From Streptomyces sp. DH5 (GTDB lineage Bacteria > Actinomycetota > Actinomycetes > Streptomycetales > Streptomycetaceae): a stretch of DNA of 64,000 bases. Positions within the stretch are counted from its first letter, which is position 1; each line of letters opens with the position of its first letter. The stretch covers positions 248,001-312,000 of the forward strand of contig NZ_JAHWGP010000004.1 of the NCBI RefSeq assembly GCF_020873915.1, read 5' to 3'. The notes under the pieces are model-generated. The model made no database searches, was not told the DNA's origin, and worked only from the letters and a program-made list of their open reading frames with translations. Positions 1 to 8,223 of the stretch are shown here, piece after piece. The position numbers were made by a program, and so were the translations under genes.

Positions 1-1060
1 TCAACGACTCGCGGGCGCGCAGCAGTTCGTCCTCCGCCTTCTGCTCCAGCGACTCCAGCAGCGGGGACAGACGGTGCCACTGGGCGTGCCGGCGGTACTC
101 GGCGGCCGTCGACAGCTGCTCCTGGAGCGCGGTCGGCGGCCCGCTCACCACCGGCACCTCGGTCGCCGCGATCTTCGCCAGCACCTCGCCGCGCGCGGTA
201 CGCGCCTCGGCGAGCGTGCGGTCGGCGCGGGACAGCACGTCACGCAGCCGCACGATGCGCTTCTCCGCGTCCTGCCGGACCGTCAGCACGGCGTCGATCT
301 CGCGCCGTACGTCCTCCAGCGCGCGCGCCTCGCGGTCGTAGACCGTGGTGTCCGGCCGGCCGCCGCCCGGCGCCGAACTGCCCTGGGCCGGCTGCCAGAA
401 CGCCAGCGGGTCGGACACCACCCGCTCGCGCAGACCCGTCAGGGTGCGGGTGATCCGCTCCAGGTCGTCGCCCGCCGGATGCTCGCCCGGGCGCACGCCG
501 ACCGAGTGCGCGAGCCTGCTCGTGCGATGGAGCTCGGCGGCCAGTAGGTCGATCCGGGCGGGCAGCGCCGACCACACCGCGTCCGCGGCCACCACCATGT
601 CCAGTGAGGTCGCGTACAACTCGTTCATGCGGTCGACGAGGGCCGCGAGGGAGTAGCGCTCGCTGAGCCGGCCGGGGGTGCCGTGCGCGGCGGGGGTGCC
701 CGCCGTCACCGACGCACTGCCCGCCAGCGTCACCGGCTCGCCGCGCAGCAGCTCCGTCAGCTCCACCAGGTCCTCGCGGCTGGACCAGCGGCGGCGGGAG
801 CGGATGTCCCGCGCGGTGCGCAGGGCGTCCGTGTACGCGTCGAAATACGTCCACAGCAGCGTGATCGCCGCCTCCGTGGCCTTCCAGCGCTCGGCGGTGA
901 GCCCGGTGAGCCGCGCACCCTCCAGGAGTCTTCGGCCCGCGTGGTCCTGCAGGGCGAGGAGCGAGGTCTCGACCGCCTCGTGCTCCGCGCCGAGCCGCGC
1001 CAGCGCACGGTCCACCTCGTCCCGGTCCAGCACCGGCCGGGTGGGATCCGTGTCGGCCAT
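1..1060 (-). CDS. Coiled-coil protein of a GlnH/GlnX-type sensor operon (3' end beyond window)
   Basis: Starts at the ATG at 1060, preceded by GAGAGGTG at SD distance, and runs off the left edge after about 353 codons. The visible protein begins MADTDPTRPVLDRDEVDRAL. It is dominated by long Glu/Arg/Ala/Leu-rich helices (for example EKRIVRLRDVLSRADRTLAE) typical of coiled coils. I see no signal peptide, membrane segment or known catalytic motif. It is the third gene of a minus-strand run after a GlnX-like membrane protein and a GlnH-like binding protein, so it probably acts in the cytoplasm as a scaffold or partner of that sensor. In mycobacteria glnX and glnH sit beside the kinase pknG. Whether such a kinase lies just outside this window cannot be seen. 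The family is not recognised with certainty. Confidence 0.75.
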   Translation of the reverse strand, partial: MADTDPTRPVLDRDEVDRALARLGAEHEAVETSLLALQDHAGRRLLEGARLTGLTAERWKATEAAITLLWTYFDAYTDALRTARDIRSRRRWSSREDLVELTELLRGEPVTLAGSASVTAGTPAAHGTPGRLSERYSLAALVDRMNELYATSLDMVVAADAVWSALPARIDLLAAELHRTSRLAHSVGVRPGEHPAGDDLERITRTLTGLRERVVSDPLAFWQPAQGSSAPGGGRPDTTVYDREARALEDVRREIDAVLTVRQDAEKRIVRLRDVLSRADRTLAEARTARGEVLAKIAATEVPVVSGPPTALQEQLSTAAEYRRHAQWHRLSPLLESLEQKAEDELLRARESL

Positions 1061-1084
1061 CGATCACCTCTCGCTGCGGGGTTT

Positions 1085-1207
1085 TCGGGGGTGGGGGGGG
1101 GGGGGGGGGGGGGGGGGTGGGGGGGTGGGGGTGGGTGGGTGGGGCGGTGCGGGTGGTGGTGGTGGTGGGGAGGTGAGGGCGAGGTGGTGGGTGGTGGGCT
1201 GTGGGGG
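1085..1207. repeat. G-homopolymer and G/T low-complexity tract
   Basis: On the plus strand 1093-1117 is an uninterrupted run of 25 G. It is followed to about 1195 by G-runs of 3-7 broken by single T residues and a short GGT repeat. It fills the gap between the GlnH-like gene (stop at 1208) and the coiled-coil gene (start at 1060). On the transcribed minus-strand message the tract is a long C-run, while the template strand is G-rich and could form G-quadruplexes. Such tracts are prone to length change by slippage and to sequencing error, so the exact length should be treated as uncertain. Confidence 0.9.
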
Positions 1208-2251
1208 TCAGCTCTTGCGCAGGTACTCGGGGGCCGGGGGCTTCGACGCGGCGGAGTTCCGGCCCAGTGTCGCCGACAGCCAGTTCGCGTACGAGGACTC
1301 CCAGCCGTCGGCGGTGTCCTGCCGGAATTCCACCAGGATCTGATTGACCCGGCGGATCAGATCGTCCGCGTCCTTCTTCATCGCCACGCCGTAGTACTCG
1401 GTCGTGAAGGCCGTGCCCTTGAGTTCCACCGTGGGATCCTGCGCGGCCTGGCTGGCCGCGAGCGCGCCGTCCGTCACCACCGCGTCCACCTCGCCGAGCT
1501 GCAGACGCACCAGGCAGTCCAGCTGGTTGGGGACCGTCGTGCTGATGTCGGCCGACTCCGGGAGCCGGCCCGCCTTCCGGTCCGCATCCAGCGTCGAGTA
1601 CGCCGTGGAGCCCGTCGCCGTGCATATCTCCCGGTCCGCCAGACTCGCGTCGTACCCGGTGACCGGCGAGGACTTCGGGGCCAGGACCTGCTGACCCGTC
1701 TTGAAGTACGGCGCGGAGAACGCCACCTCCTGGATGCGCGCGCAGTTGATCGTCATCGTGCGGACGACCATGTCGACCCGGCCGGCCTTGATCGCCGGGA
1801 TGCGCTGGTCGGTCGGGATCGCCTTGAACTGCACCGCGTCGCGGTCGCCGAGTATGTCCTCGGCGATGCGGTGCACCAGGTCGATGTCGAAACCCTCGAG
1901 GGTTCCGCTCACCCCGCTGTTGGGGTCCCGGTAGCCCCAGCGGTAGCTGTTCTGGTCCACACCGACGATCAGCTTGCGCTTCTCGCCCTGGCGGCTCTTG
2001 ATCGCCGCGATCGTGGGACCGTCGGCGGCCGAGGGGGGCAGGGTCTGCTTCTCCGGGGCCGTGCAGTCCGCGTCGTCCTGCGCCCGTTCGGCGTGGGAGA
2101 CGGTCTCGCCGGTGGTCTTCACCGGGTTGCGGCCATGGGAGCCGGTGCAGGTCAGGACGAGGGCGAAGACCAGGGCCAGGACACAGGCCGCCGCCATCGC
2201 GCCCACCCCGCCCCAGCCCTTGGGGCGGATCCGCGGGTGTGGTGCGGTCAT
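1208..2251 (-). CDS. glnH: Extracellular solute-binding protein, GlnH type (glutamate/aspartate binding, sensor input)
   Basis: 347 residues from the ATG at 2251, chosen because AAGGAGGCGACGAGG precedes it at ideal distance. An upstream in-frame ATG at 2308 overlaps the previous stop as ATGA and cannot be excluded. The N-terminus is a hydrophobic segment ending in LVLTC, a near-lipobox that suggests membrane anchoring as a lipoprotein. The rest is a family-3 periplasmic-binding fold, with blocks such as GFDIDLVHRIAEDILG, FSAPYFKTGQQVLAPK and VDAVVTDGALAA. The usual role is binding amino acids outside the membrane. No ABC permease or ATPase is adjacent; the neighbour is a GlnX-like membrane protein. 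As with the mycobacterial GlnH-GlnX pair, it may therefore feed a signalling protein and not a transporter. That function is inferred from context. Confidence 0.85.
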   Translation of the reverse strand: MTAPHPRIRPKGWGGVGAMAAACVLALVFALVLTCTGSHGRNPVKTTGETVSHAERAQDDADCTAPEKQTLPPSAADGPTIAAIKSRQGEKRKLIVGVDQNSYRWGYRDPNSGVSGTLEGFDIDLVHRIAEDILGDRDAVQFKAIPTDQRIPAIKAGRVDMVVRTMTINCARIQEVAFSAPYFKTGQQVLAPKSSPVTGYDASLADREICTATGSTAYSTLDADRKAGRLPESADISTTVPNQLDCLVRLQLGEVDAVVTDGALAASQAAQDPTVELKGTAFTTEYYGVAMKKDADDLIRRVNQILVEFRQDTADGWESSYANWLSATLGRNSAASKPPAPEYLRKS

Positions 2252-2304
2252 CCTCGTCGCCTCCTTCGGCCCGAACGCTCCCTGCGGGGCCGGTTCGCGG
2301 GTGT

Positions 2305-3750
2305 TCATCGGTACTCCGACAGCCGGCGGCCGATGCCCAGGACAACGCCGGCGGCGCCCAGCACCGCGCAGGCCGCCGCGCCGAGCGGCAGGCCCGTCAG
2401 CGCGCCCCTGCCGTCGCCCGCCGCCCGCTCGAACTCCGTCTTCTCGTGCGCCAGCGCCGCGGCCAGGTTCTTGTCGACGCTGTCGAAGCACTCGCCCGTC
2501 GCGCCCTCCGCGCCGATCACCATGTCCAGCGCCTGCTGGTAGTTGCCGTTCTCGTCCTGCTCCCGCGCGGCCGCGTGACGCTTCTTCCACTCGTTCATGT
2601 CGCTCACCGCCGAGGTGACCGGCTTCGCGCCGCTGTCGTCGTCCGCGAGCCGCTCGGCGGCGGCCAGGCCCCTGGCGAGGGTGTCGATGTCGCGCCCGAA
2701 GTCGTAGTCGTACGCGTCGAACGTCTCCTCGCCCACCTTCTTCGTCTCGGCGCCGCGCGCCACCAGGGTGAGGTTCTCGTTGCCCCTCGCCTTCAGCGCC
2801 GCGATGCGGGCGTCGTGCAGGACGTCGAGCGAACGGACGCCGTGGTCGTAGGAGTCGTCGAGGTGCGAGCGGGCCAGGGTGTGACCGGCCGTCAGCCAGA
2901 GCATCACCACGGCGGCGGTCACCGTCGCCGCGACCAGGCCGTGGTTGAGTACGCGGTTGGTGCGCAGGTAGTTGCGGCGCTGGGCCCAGGCCAGGGCGGC
3001 GAGCGCGAGGACGCCCAGGGCGATCGCGGGCCAGGGGTACGGGGTCGCGTCCGCGTAGTCGGAGCGCAGGCGCTGGTTCTCCGTGGTGTACAGCTTCTCC
3101 GCCGCCGGGAGCATCTCCTGCTGCATCTTCTCGTTCGCGTAGCGCAGGTAGGCGCCGCCCACGGGGTAGCCCTGGCGGTTGTACGTGCGGGCGCGCTCCA
3201 CCAGGCCCTTGTACTCGGGGAGCAGGCGGTTGAGTTCGGCGATCGTCTTCGCGGAGGACGAACCGGGTCCCGAGTTGGCCGCGGCGTTGACGAGCTTGGC
3301 GGCGGCGGTGCGGATGTCGTTCTCGTAGCGGTCCCGGGAGGCGGCGGTCTCCTGCCCGCCGGCCAGGAACCCGCTGGACGCCGCGGTGTTCGCGTCCGCG
3401 AGGGAGCGGTAGATGTCGGCGGCGTCGGAGGTGAGGGGCTGGCTGCTGGTGAGGACGTCGTCGGCGGCCTCGGCCCTGGCGGTCATCTGCCAGGCCGTCA
3501 CCGCGCCGAACGCGAGGACGAGCGCGGCCAGGACCGCGCCGATGATGCGGAGGCGGCCGGGTTCCGTGGTGGCGGCCTTGCGGAGGCGGTCCACGCCCTC
3601 GGCGAAGGCGGTACGGCGGGCGGCGGGGGGTGGTTGTGGTGCGGGACCGGGGGCGGCCGCGAGGGCGGGGGTGCGCTGCGGTGGTACCGCCGGCAGCGCG
3701 GGCACGGCGTTGCCGCCCGGTGGCGCCGGGCTGTGCGGCGTGTGTGTCAC
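2305..3750 (-). CDS. GlnX-like membrane sensor protein
   Basis: 481 residues from the GTG at 3750, preceded by GGGGGAGGTCAA. The reading frame stays open far upstream, but that part has no coding character. The first 50 residues are cytoplasmic and Pro-rich. Four hydrophobic segments follow: near residues 70-90 (IIGAVLAALVLAFGAVTA), about 250 (PWPAIALGVLALAALAWA), about 280 (VAATVTAAVVMLWLTAG) and the C-terminus (GAAACAVLGAAGVVLGIG). Between them lie two helical, charged extracellular domains, the arrangement described for mycobacterial GlnX, a membrane protein that relays binding by GlnH to the kinase PknG. It is followed at once (ATGA overlap or a 53-nt gap) by the GlnH-like gene, which supports a two-protein sensor. 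The ligand is unknown. Confidence 0.75.
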   Translation of the reverse strand: MTHTPHSPAPPGGNAVPALPAVPPQRTPALAAAPGPAPQPPPAARRTAFAEGVDRLRKAATTEPGRLRIIGAVLAALVLAFGAVTAWQMTARAEAADDVLTSSQPLTSDAADIYRSLADANTAASSGFLAGGQETAASRDRYENDIRTAAAKLVNAAANSGPGSSSAKTIAELNRLLPEYKGLVERARTYNRQGYPVGGAYLRYANEKMQQEMLPAAEKLYTTENQRLRSDYADATPYPWPAIALGVLALAALAWAQRRNYLRTNRVLNHGLVAATVTAAVVMLWLTAGHTLARSHLDDSYDHGVRSLDVLHDARIAALKARGNENLTLVARGAETKKVGEETFDAYDYDFGRDIDTLARGLAAAERLADDDSGAKPVTSAVSDMNEWKKRHAAAREQDENGNYQQALDMVIGAEGATGECFDSVDKNLAAALAHEKTEFERAAGDGRGALTGLPLGAAACAVLGAAGVVLGIGRRLSEYR

Positions 3751-4516
3751 TTGACCTCCCCCATGGTCACCCGTCCGCGGCCAGTATCGCCGCCGCGACT
3801 GACATATGCACCGGCCTTGGCCCGATCTTGATCCGATTGCGGCACGATCGCCGGAGATTCCGCCCCTCGCCGTCCGCGCCCTGCACAGGAACACGTCGGG
3901 GAATCCGGTTCGGTTCCAGGGGGGTTGGGCGGTGGGCGGGTGGAGTGCCGTGTGCGGCGTGGTGGGTTGGTCTGTTTGAGGGTTGTCTGCGGGGTGGTGG
4001 GTGGATGCCTGCGGCGCCGCTTTCCCTCCGGTGGGGGCTTGGGTGGCGCCTGTGGTGGGTGGGTGGTGCGGGGCCGCGTCGGGGGTGTCCGTCCTCGGAC
4101 CGGCGCGAGAGTGCCTGTTGACGGGGCTGATCGGTGCGGACGCGCCGGCCACTGCGGGCGGCCACCCCCGCCCCGTCCCCTCCCCGCCGCCGGCGACCAC
4201 ACCCCCACCCGCCGTCCCTCGTCCGCGGGCAGTCGCCCCCTTCCGCCTCTGCACCACTCTGCGTGTAGCCGCCCCCTCCGCCTCTCCGCTCCCCGCCTCC
4301 CGCCCTCCGCGGGCAGCCGCGTCGCCGCCCTCCGCTCTGCGCGGGCAGTCGCGCCGCTGGGGCGCTGGGGGAGGGTGGGCGCGACGGCACCTCGCGGGCG
4401 CCGGGCTGCGCGGGCACCCCCGGCCGGCACCCACCCCGGGCGCCGGGAAAGGACCGGGGGGTGCACAACCGGTGGCGCCGGCCCCCGGGCCCGCGCCGGG
4501 TGCGTGACCCGAACCC
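3751..4516. other. Gene-poor spacer with strand-biased composition and repeats
   Basis: No convincing gene in 766 bases. Reading frames on both strands are open only because of the base composition. From about 3905 to 4090 the plus strand is G- and T-rich; from about 4160 to 4330 it becomes C-rich, an abrupt change in skew. Between 4220 and 4406 the block GCGGGCAG(T/C)(C) recurs three times, and the last copy belongs to a longer element also present in reverse at 59.65-59.73 kb (listed separately). The promoter of the GlnX-like gene should lie near 3760-3850. Confidence 0.6.
4218..4410 (+). repeat. Dispersed intergenic repeat, copy 1
   Basis: Contains three copies of a GCGGGCAGTCGC-like block (about 4224, 4309 and 4341). 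From 4341 it continues GCGCCGCTGGGGCG, then GGGTGGGCGC near 4373, then GGCACCTCG plus GGGCGCC at 4386-4402. The reverse complement of 59646-59730 carries the same blocks in the same order with a few substitutions. This marks one degenerate repeat family at both sites. No terminal inverted repeats or coding capacity are visible. Confidence 0.65.
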
Positions 4517-5488
4517 CTACCTCTCGTAATGCCCGCGCAGGCGACCGTACGCGGAGGCCGGTGCCGCCAGCCCGTCCAGTCCCAGCAGCCCCGCCCCCAG
4601 CACGGGGCTCGCCGTGACCAGCCGGGGCGCCGCCTTCGGTGCCCGCTCGGCGAGGAGGGCGTGGACGCGGTCGTTCAGCAGGGGGTGCCGCGCCGCCAGC
4701 ACGCTCCCGCCCAGCACCACGGGCGTCTCCTCCTCCAGCAGGGACAGCCGCGTCAGCGCGACCACCGCCATCGTGACGATCTCCTCGGCCTGCCGTTCGA
4801 CGATCGCCCGCGCGACCCCGTCGCCTCCCGCCGCCGTCGCGAAGAGCACCGGAGTCAGCTCGTGCCGACGGGCTTGCGGTACGTGCCCCAGGTGCAGTGC
4901 CTCGATCAGCTCGGGCATGCCGGACAGCCCGAAGTGCTCCGGAAGCGTGCCCGCGAGGGCCGTGGGCCCGCCGCGTCCGTCCGACGCGCGGGCCGCGTGC
5001 CACAGTGCCTCCTCCGCCAGTGCCCACCCCCCGCCCCAGTCCCCGGAGACGCGTCCGACCGCCGGGAAGCGGGCGGTGCGCCCGTCGGGGCGCATGCCGA
5101 CGCAGTTGATGCCCGCGCCGCAGACGACGGCGACGCCCCGCGGTTCGGCGACGCCCGCGCGCAGGATCGCGAAGGTGTCGTTGCGCACCTCGACGGTCCC
5201 GCCCCAGCCGCGCGCGGTCAGCGCCGCGGTCAGCCGTTCCTCCTCCTGGGGCAGGTCGGCGTTGGCCAGGCAGGCCGTGACGCGCAGGACGGTCGTGGTG
5301 CCGGCGCCGGTGAGGGCCCGGACGACGGGCTCGGCGAGGGTGTCCATCGCGGTGTCCAGCCCCACCGCCGGGGGACGGAAGCCCTCCCCGCGGGCCGTCG
5401 CGAGCACCGCCCCGTCGGACCCGATCACCGCCACGTCCGTCTTGCTGTTGCCGGCGTCGATGGCGAGGACGCCCCCGGTCAGGCCCAC
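4517..5488 (-). CDS. csnK: BadF/BcrA-type amino-sugar kinase (GlcNAc/GlcN kinase, CsnK-like)
   Basis: 323 residues from the GTG at 5488, which overlaps the end of the upstream GH4 gene by 10 bases, so the two are translationally coupled. The start of the fold is the phosphate-binding block LAIDAGNSKTDVAVIGSDG; further ATPase-fold motifs are VAVVCGAGINCVG, GRVSGDWGGGWALAEEAL and TPVVLGGSVLA. These match the BadF/BadG/BcrA family kinases, which phosphorylate N-acetylglucosamine or glucosamine with ATP in the cytoplasm. In S. lividans the homologous gene csnK closes the csnR-K operon for chitosan-oligosaccharide use. Here it follows a csnH-like gene, so it probably phosphorylates glucosamine-type sugars in that pathway. 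The exact substrate is inferred. Confidence 0.82.
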   Translation of the reverse strand: MGLTGGVLAIDAGNSKTDVAVIGSDGAVLATARGEGFRPPAVGLDTAMDTLAEPVVRALTGAGTTTVLRVTACLANADLPQEEERLTAALTARGWGGTVEVRNDTFAILRAGVAEPRGVAVVCGAGINCVGMRPDGRTARFPAVGRVSGDWGGGWALAEEALWHAARASDGRGGPTALAGTLPEHFGLSGMPELIEALHLGHVPQARRHELTPVLFATAAGGDGVARAIVERQAEEIVTMAVVALTRLSLLEEETPVVLGGSVLAARHPLLNDRVHALLAERAPKAAPRLVTASPVLGAGLLGLDGLAAPASAYGRLRGHYER

Positions 5489-6747
5489 GGGAGGTACTCC
5501 CGGTTGTGTGCGACGAGTTCGTCGGTGAGCCGGTCGGCGTACGCGTACTGGCCGATCAGGGGGTGGGCGAGCAGGGCACGGAACACGCGGTCCCGGGTGC
5601 CGTGCAGGGCCGCCTCCAGGGCCAGGTCCTCGTAGGCGGTGACATCGGCCATCAGGCCCGCGAAGAGGGGGTCGACCGGGGCGACGGGGAGCGGGGCCGC
5701 GCCCTTCGGGCCCACCGCCGCCTGAACCTCGATGACGGCGTCGTCGGGGAGGAAGGGGAGGGTGCCGTTGTTGTGGGTGTTGACCACCTGGCGCGGGGAG
5801 CCCGCGCCGCGGAGCAGGGCCGCCGCAAGGTCCACCGCCGCCTCCGAGTAGTAGGCGCCGCCCCGCTGGGACAGCAGGGCGGGTTTCTCGTCGAGGGCGG
5901 GGTCGGCGTACAGGGCGAGGAGGCGGCGTTCCATGTCGGCCACCTCGGCGGCCCGGGAGGGCTTGGTGCGTTGTTCGCGTACGACCTCGTCGTGCGCGTA
6001 GAAGTAGCGCAGGTAGTAGGACGGGATCACGCCCAGGCGGTCCAGGAGGGGACGGGGGAGGCGCAGGTCGGCGGCGATCGTGTCGCCGTGGGCGGCGAGG
6101 AGGGCGGGGAGGACGTTCTCGCCGTCCGGGCCCCCGCCCCGGCGCACCGCCGTCTCCCACGTGAGGTGGTTGAGTCCGACGTGGTCCAGGTGGATGTCGG
6201 CCGGGTCGGTGTCCAGGAGCGCGGCGAACTTGCGCTGGAGGCCGATGGCCACGTTGCACAGGCCCAGTGCCTTGTGGCCGGCCCGGAGCAGGGCCCGGGT
6301 GACGATGCCCACGGGGTTGGTGAAGTCGATGATCCAGGCGTCCGGGTTGGTCCGGCGGACGCGGTCGGCGATGTCGAGGACGACCGGGACCGTGCGCAGC
6401 GCCTTGGCCAGACCGCCCGCGCCGGTGGTCTCCTGGCCCACGCAACCGCACTCCAGGGGCCAGGTCTCGTCCTGCTGTCTGGCCGCCTGACCGCCCACTC
6501 TGAGCTGGAGGAGGACCGCGTCCGCGCCGTCCACCGCCGCGTCCAGGTCGGCGGTCGTGGTGATCGTCCCGGGGTGGCCCCGGCGGGCGAGGATGCGGCG
6601 GGAGAGGGCGCCGATCAGGTCGAGGCGGTCCGTCGCCGGGTCGGTGAGGACCAGCTCGGTGAGGGGGAGGGTGTCTCTCAGACGGGCGAGACCGTCGACG
6701 AGTTCGGGGGTGTAGGTCGAGCCTCCGCCGACCACGGTGAGTTTCAT
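5479..6747 (-). CDS. csnH: Glycoside hydrolase family 4 phospho-glycosidase (CsnH-like)
   Basis: 422 residues from the ATG at 6747 (AAGGGA about 13 bases upstream). GH4 enzymes use NAD+ and a divalent metal to cleave glycosides by an oxidation-elimination route. Visible marks are the N-terminal NAD-binding sequence KLTVVGGGSTYTPELV, FTNPVGIVTRALLRAG, the metal-site Cys in GLCNVAIGLQRKF, and GLNHLTWE, whose His is the other metal ligand. Length fits the family (about 420-450). It sits 108 bases downstream of a ROK repressor and overlaps the kinase gene. In the S. lividans csn operon a three-gene ABC transporter lies between csnR and csnH; it is absent here. Substrate, probably a (phospho)-glucosaminide, is inferred from context. 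Confidence 0.88.
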   Translation of the reverse strand: MKLTVVGGGSTYTPELVDGLARLRDTLPLTELVLTDPATDRLDLIGALSRRILARRGHPGTITTTADLDAAVDGADAVLLQLRVGGQAARQQDETWPLECGCVGQETTGAGGLAKALRTVPVVLDIADRVRRTNPDAWIIDFTNPVGIVTRALLRAGHKALGLCNVAIGLQRKFAALLDTDPADIHLDHVGLNHLTWETAVRRGGGPDGENVLPALLAAHGDTIAADLRLPRPLLDRLGVIPSYYLRYFYAHDEVVREQRTKPSRAAEVADMERRLLALYADPALDEKPALLSQRGGAYYSEAAVDLAAALLRGAGSPRQVVNTHNNGTLPFLPDDAVIEVQAAVGPKGAAPLPVAPVDPLFAGLMADVTAYEDLALEAALHGTRDRVFRALLAHPLIGQYAYADRLTDELVAHNREYLPWA

Positions 6748-6855
6748 GCGGTGTCTTGTGTCCCTTCACTCCGGTGAGGGTGACGCCCTCGACGCGTGCC
6801 TTCTGGGGGGGAGACGAGCAGGAGGATCACGGGGCGGTGACGCACGGGCGTCGGT

Positions 6856-8073
6856 TCAGCGGGAGGTGTCGAAGACCTCGTCGCGGGTGGTCGCCAGCGC
6901 GCTCTCCAGCGCGCCGCGCAGCACGGGGTGTTCACGGACGCCGCCCAGGACGAGCCGGGGGCGGGGGACTGCCAGTTCTTCGAGTTCCGCCTGGACCAGG
7001 GCGCGCAGTACTTCGCCGCCCGACGTGAGGCCGGTGCCGCTCAGGACGACGAGTTCGGGGTCGAGGACGGAGACCAGGGAGGCCAGACCGGTGGCCAGGC
7101 GGGTGGCGTAGGCGCGGAGGAGGCGGTGAGGGGGCTCGTCGTCGGGCGGGGACGCGGCGGCGCGTTCGAGGAGGGCGGCCGCCTGCTCGGTGTACGGGCC
7201 CGGCGGGATGTCGTCGATGCCCAGCTCGCGGGCGAGCCCGGGCAGGGCCTGGGCGCCGGCCAGTTCCTGGAAACCGCCGCTGTTGGTCCTGGTGACGTGG
7301 CGGACCAGGGGAGCGCCGGGCACGGGGAGGAAGCCGACCTCGCCCGCGCCTCCGGTCCAGCCCCGGTGCAGCCGGCCGCCCAGCACCAGGGCGGCGCCCA
7401 GGCCCTCCTGGTTCCACAGCAGGACGAAGTCGGTGTGGTCGCGGGCCGCGCCGAGACGCTGCTCGGCCAGGGCGACCAGGTTGACGTCGTTCTCGTACTC
7501 GAACGGCATGGGCAGCGCGGCCGCCAGTTCGTCGAGCAGCGTCGGGGAGTGCCAGCCGGGGAGGTGGGAGGCGTAGCGCAGCCGGCCGGTGTTCGGGTCG
7601 AAGGCGCCCGGTGTCCCTATGACCAGGTGGTGGATGTCGCGGCGGGCCAGTCCCGCCGCCTTCACCGCGCCGTCCAGGGCGTCGGTGACCTGCTGGACGA
7701 CGGGGGTGGCGGAGCGGCGGCCCGGGGTGGGCAGCTCGTGCCGGCCGACCGTGCGGCCGGTGATGTCGGCGACGGCGGCGCGTATCCGCCGGGGGGTGAC
7801 GTCCAGCCCCGCCGCGTGGGCGGCGGCCGGGTTGACCTCGTACAACTGGGCGCTGGGGCCGGGGTGGCCCTCGGTGGTGCCGGTGGCGAGGACCAGCCCG
7901 GCAGCCTCCAGGCGGGCCAGGAGCTGGGAGGCGGTCGGCTTGGACAGACCGGTCAGCCTGCCGATCCGGGTGCGGGACAACGGGCCGTGCTCGAGCAGGA
8001 GGTTCAGGGCGGTGCGGTCGTTCATGGCGCGCAGCACACGCGGTGTGCCCGGCGTACCGGCGGTTCCGGCCAT
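6856..8073 (-). CDS. csnR: ROK-family transcriptional repressor (CsnR-like)
   Basis: 405 residues from the ATG at 8073, with AGAAGGGCAGGTG upstream. Residues about 14-65 form a winged helix-turn-helix (TALNLLLEHGPLSRTRIGRL then TGLSKPTASQLLARLEAAG). The remainder is a sugar-kinase-like ROK fold with HHLVIGTPGAFDP, YENDVNLVALAEQ and the ROK signature region LHRGWTGGAGEVGFLPV. CsnR of S. lividans represses the csn operon and the chitosanase gene csnA and is relieved by glucosamine oligomers. A perfect 13-bp palindrome AGGAAAGTTTCCT lies 85 bases upstream of this start, matching my memory of the CsnR box, so autoregulation together with csnH and csnK is likely. Confidence 0.87.
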   Translation of the reverse strand: MAGTAGTPGTPRVLRAMNDRTALNLLLEHGPLSRTRIGRLTGLSKPTASQLLARLEAAGLVLATGTTEGHPGPSAQLYEVNPAAAHAAGLDVTPRRIRAAVADITGRTVGRHELPTPGRRSATPVVQQVTDALDGAVKAAGLARRDIHHLVIGTPGAFDPNTGRLRYASHLPGWHSPTLLDELAAALPMPFEYENDVNLVALAEQRLGAARDHTDFVLLWNQEGLGAALVLGGRLHRGWTGGAGEVGFLPVPGAPLVRHVTRTNSGGFQELAGAQALPGLARELGIDDIPPGPYTEQAAALLERAAASPPDDEPPHRLLRAYATRLATGLASLVSVLDPELVVLSGTGLTSGGEVLRALVQAELEELAVPRPRLVLGGVREHPVLRGALESALATTRDEVFDTSR

Positions 8074-8157
8074 GGGGTGCGGCACCTGCCCTTCTCGGAC
8101 CGCCCGGCCTCTCAGCGACCGGTGCGGGACGTCCGTCCCGGGAGCGGCGGAACTGTT

Positions 8158-8170
8158 AGGAAAGTTTCCT
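8158..8170. promoter_or_regulatory. CsnR-box-like operator
   Basis: AGGAAAGTTTCCT is a perfect palindrome (AGGAAA, central G, TTTCCT) in an otherwise very GC-rich region, upstream of the csnR-like gene. It fits the operator type recognised by ROK repressors such as CsnR. No second copy is seen in the 108-bp gap before csnH, so csnR, csnH and csnK probably share this one control point. Confidence 0.75.
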
Positions 8171-8223
8171 GTCGGACGGGGAGGAAGGTAAGCCGGGCGC
8201 GGAGGGGGCGTCAAGGGGATGCG

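Noticed and set aside
2305-4434. Upstream extension of the GlnX-like gene to 709 codons
   Set aside because: The extension is low-complexity and lacks coding character; the GTG at 3750 has a strong ribosome site.
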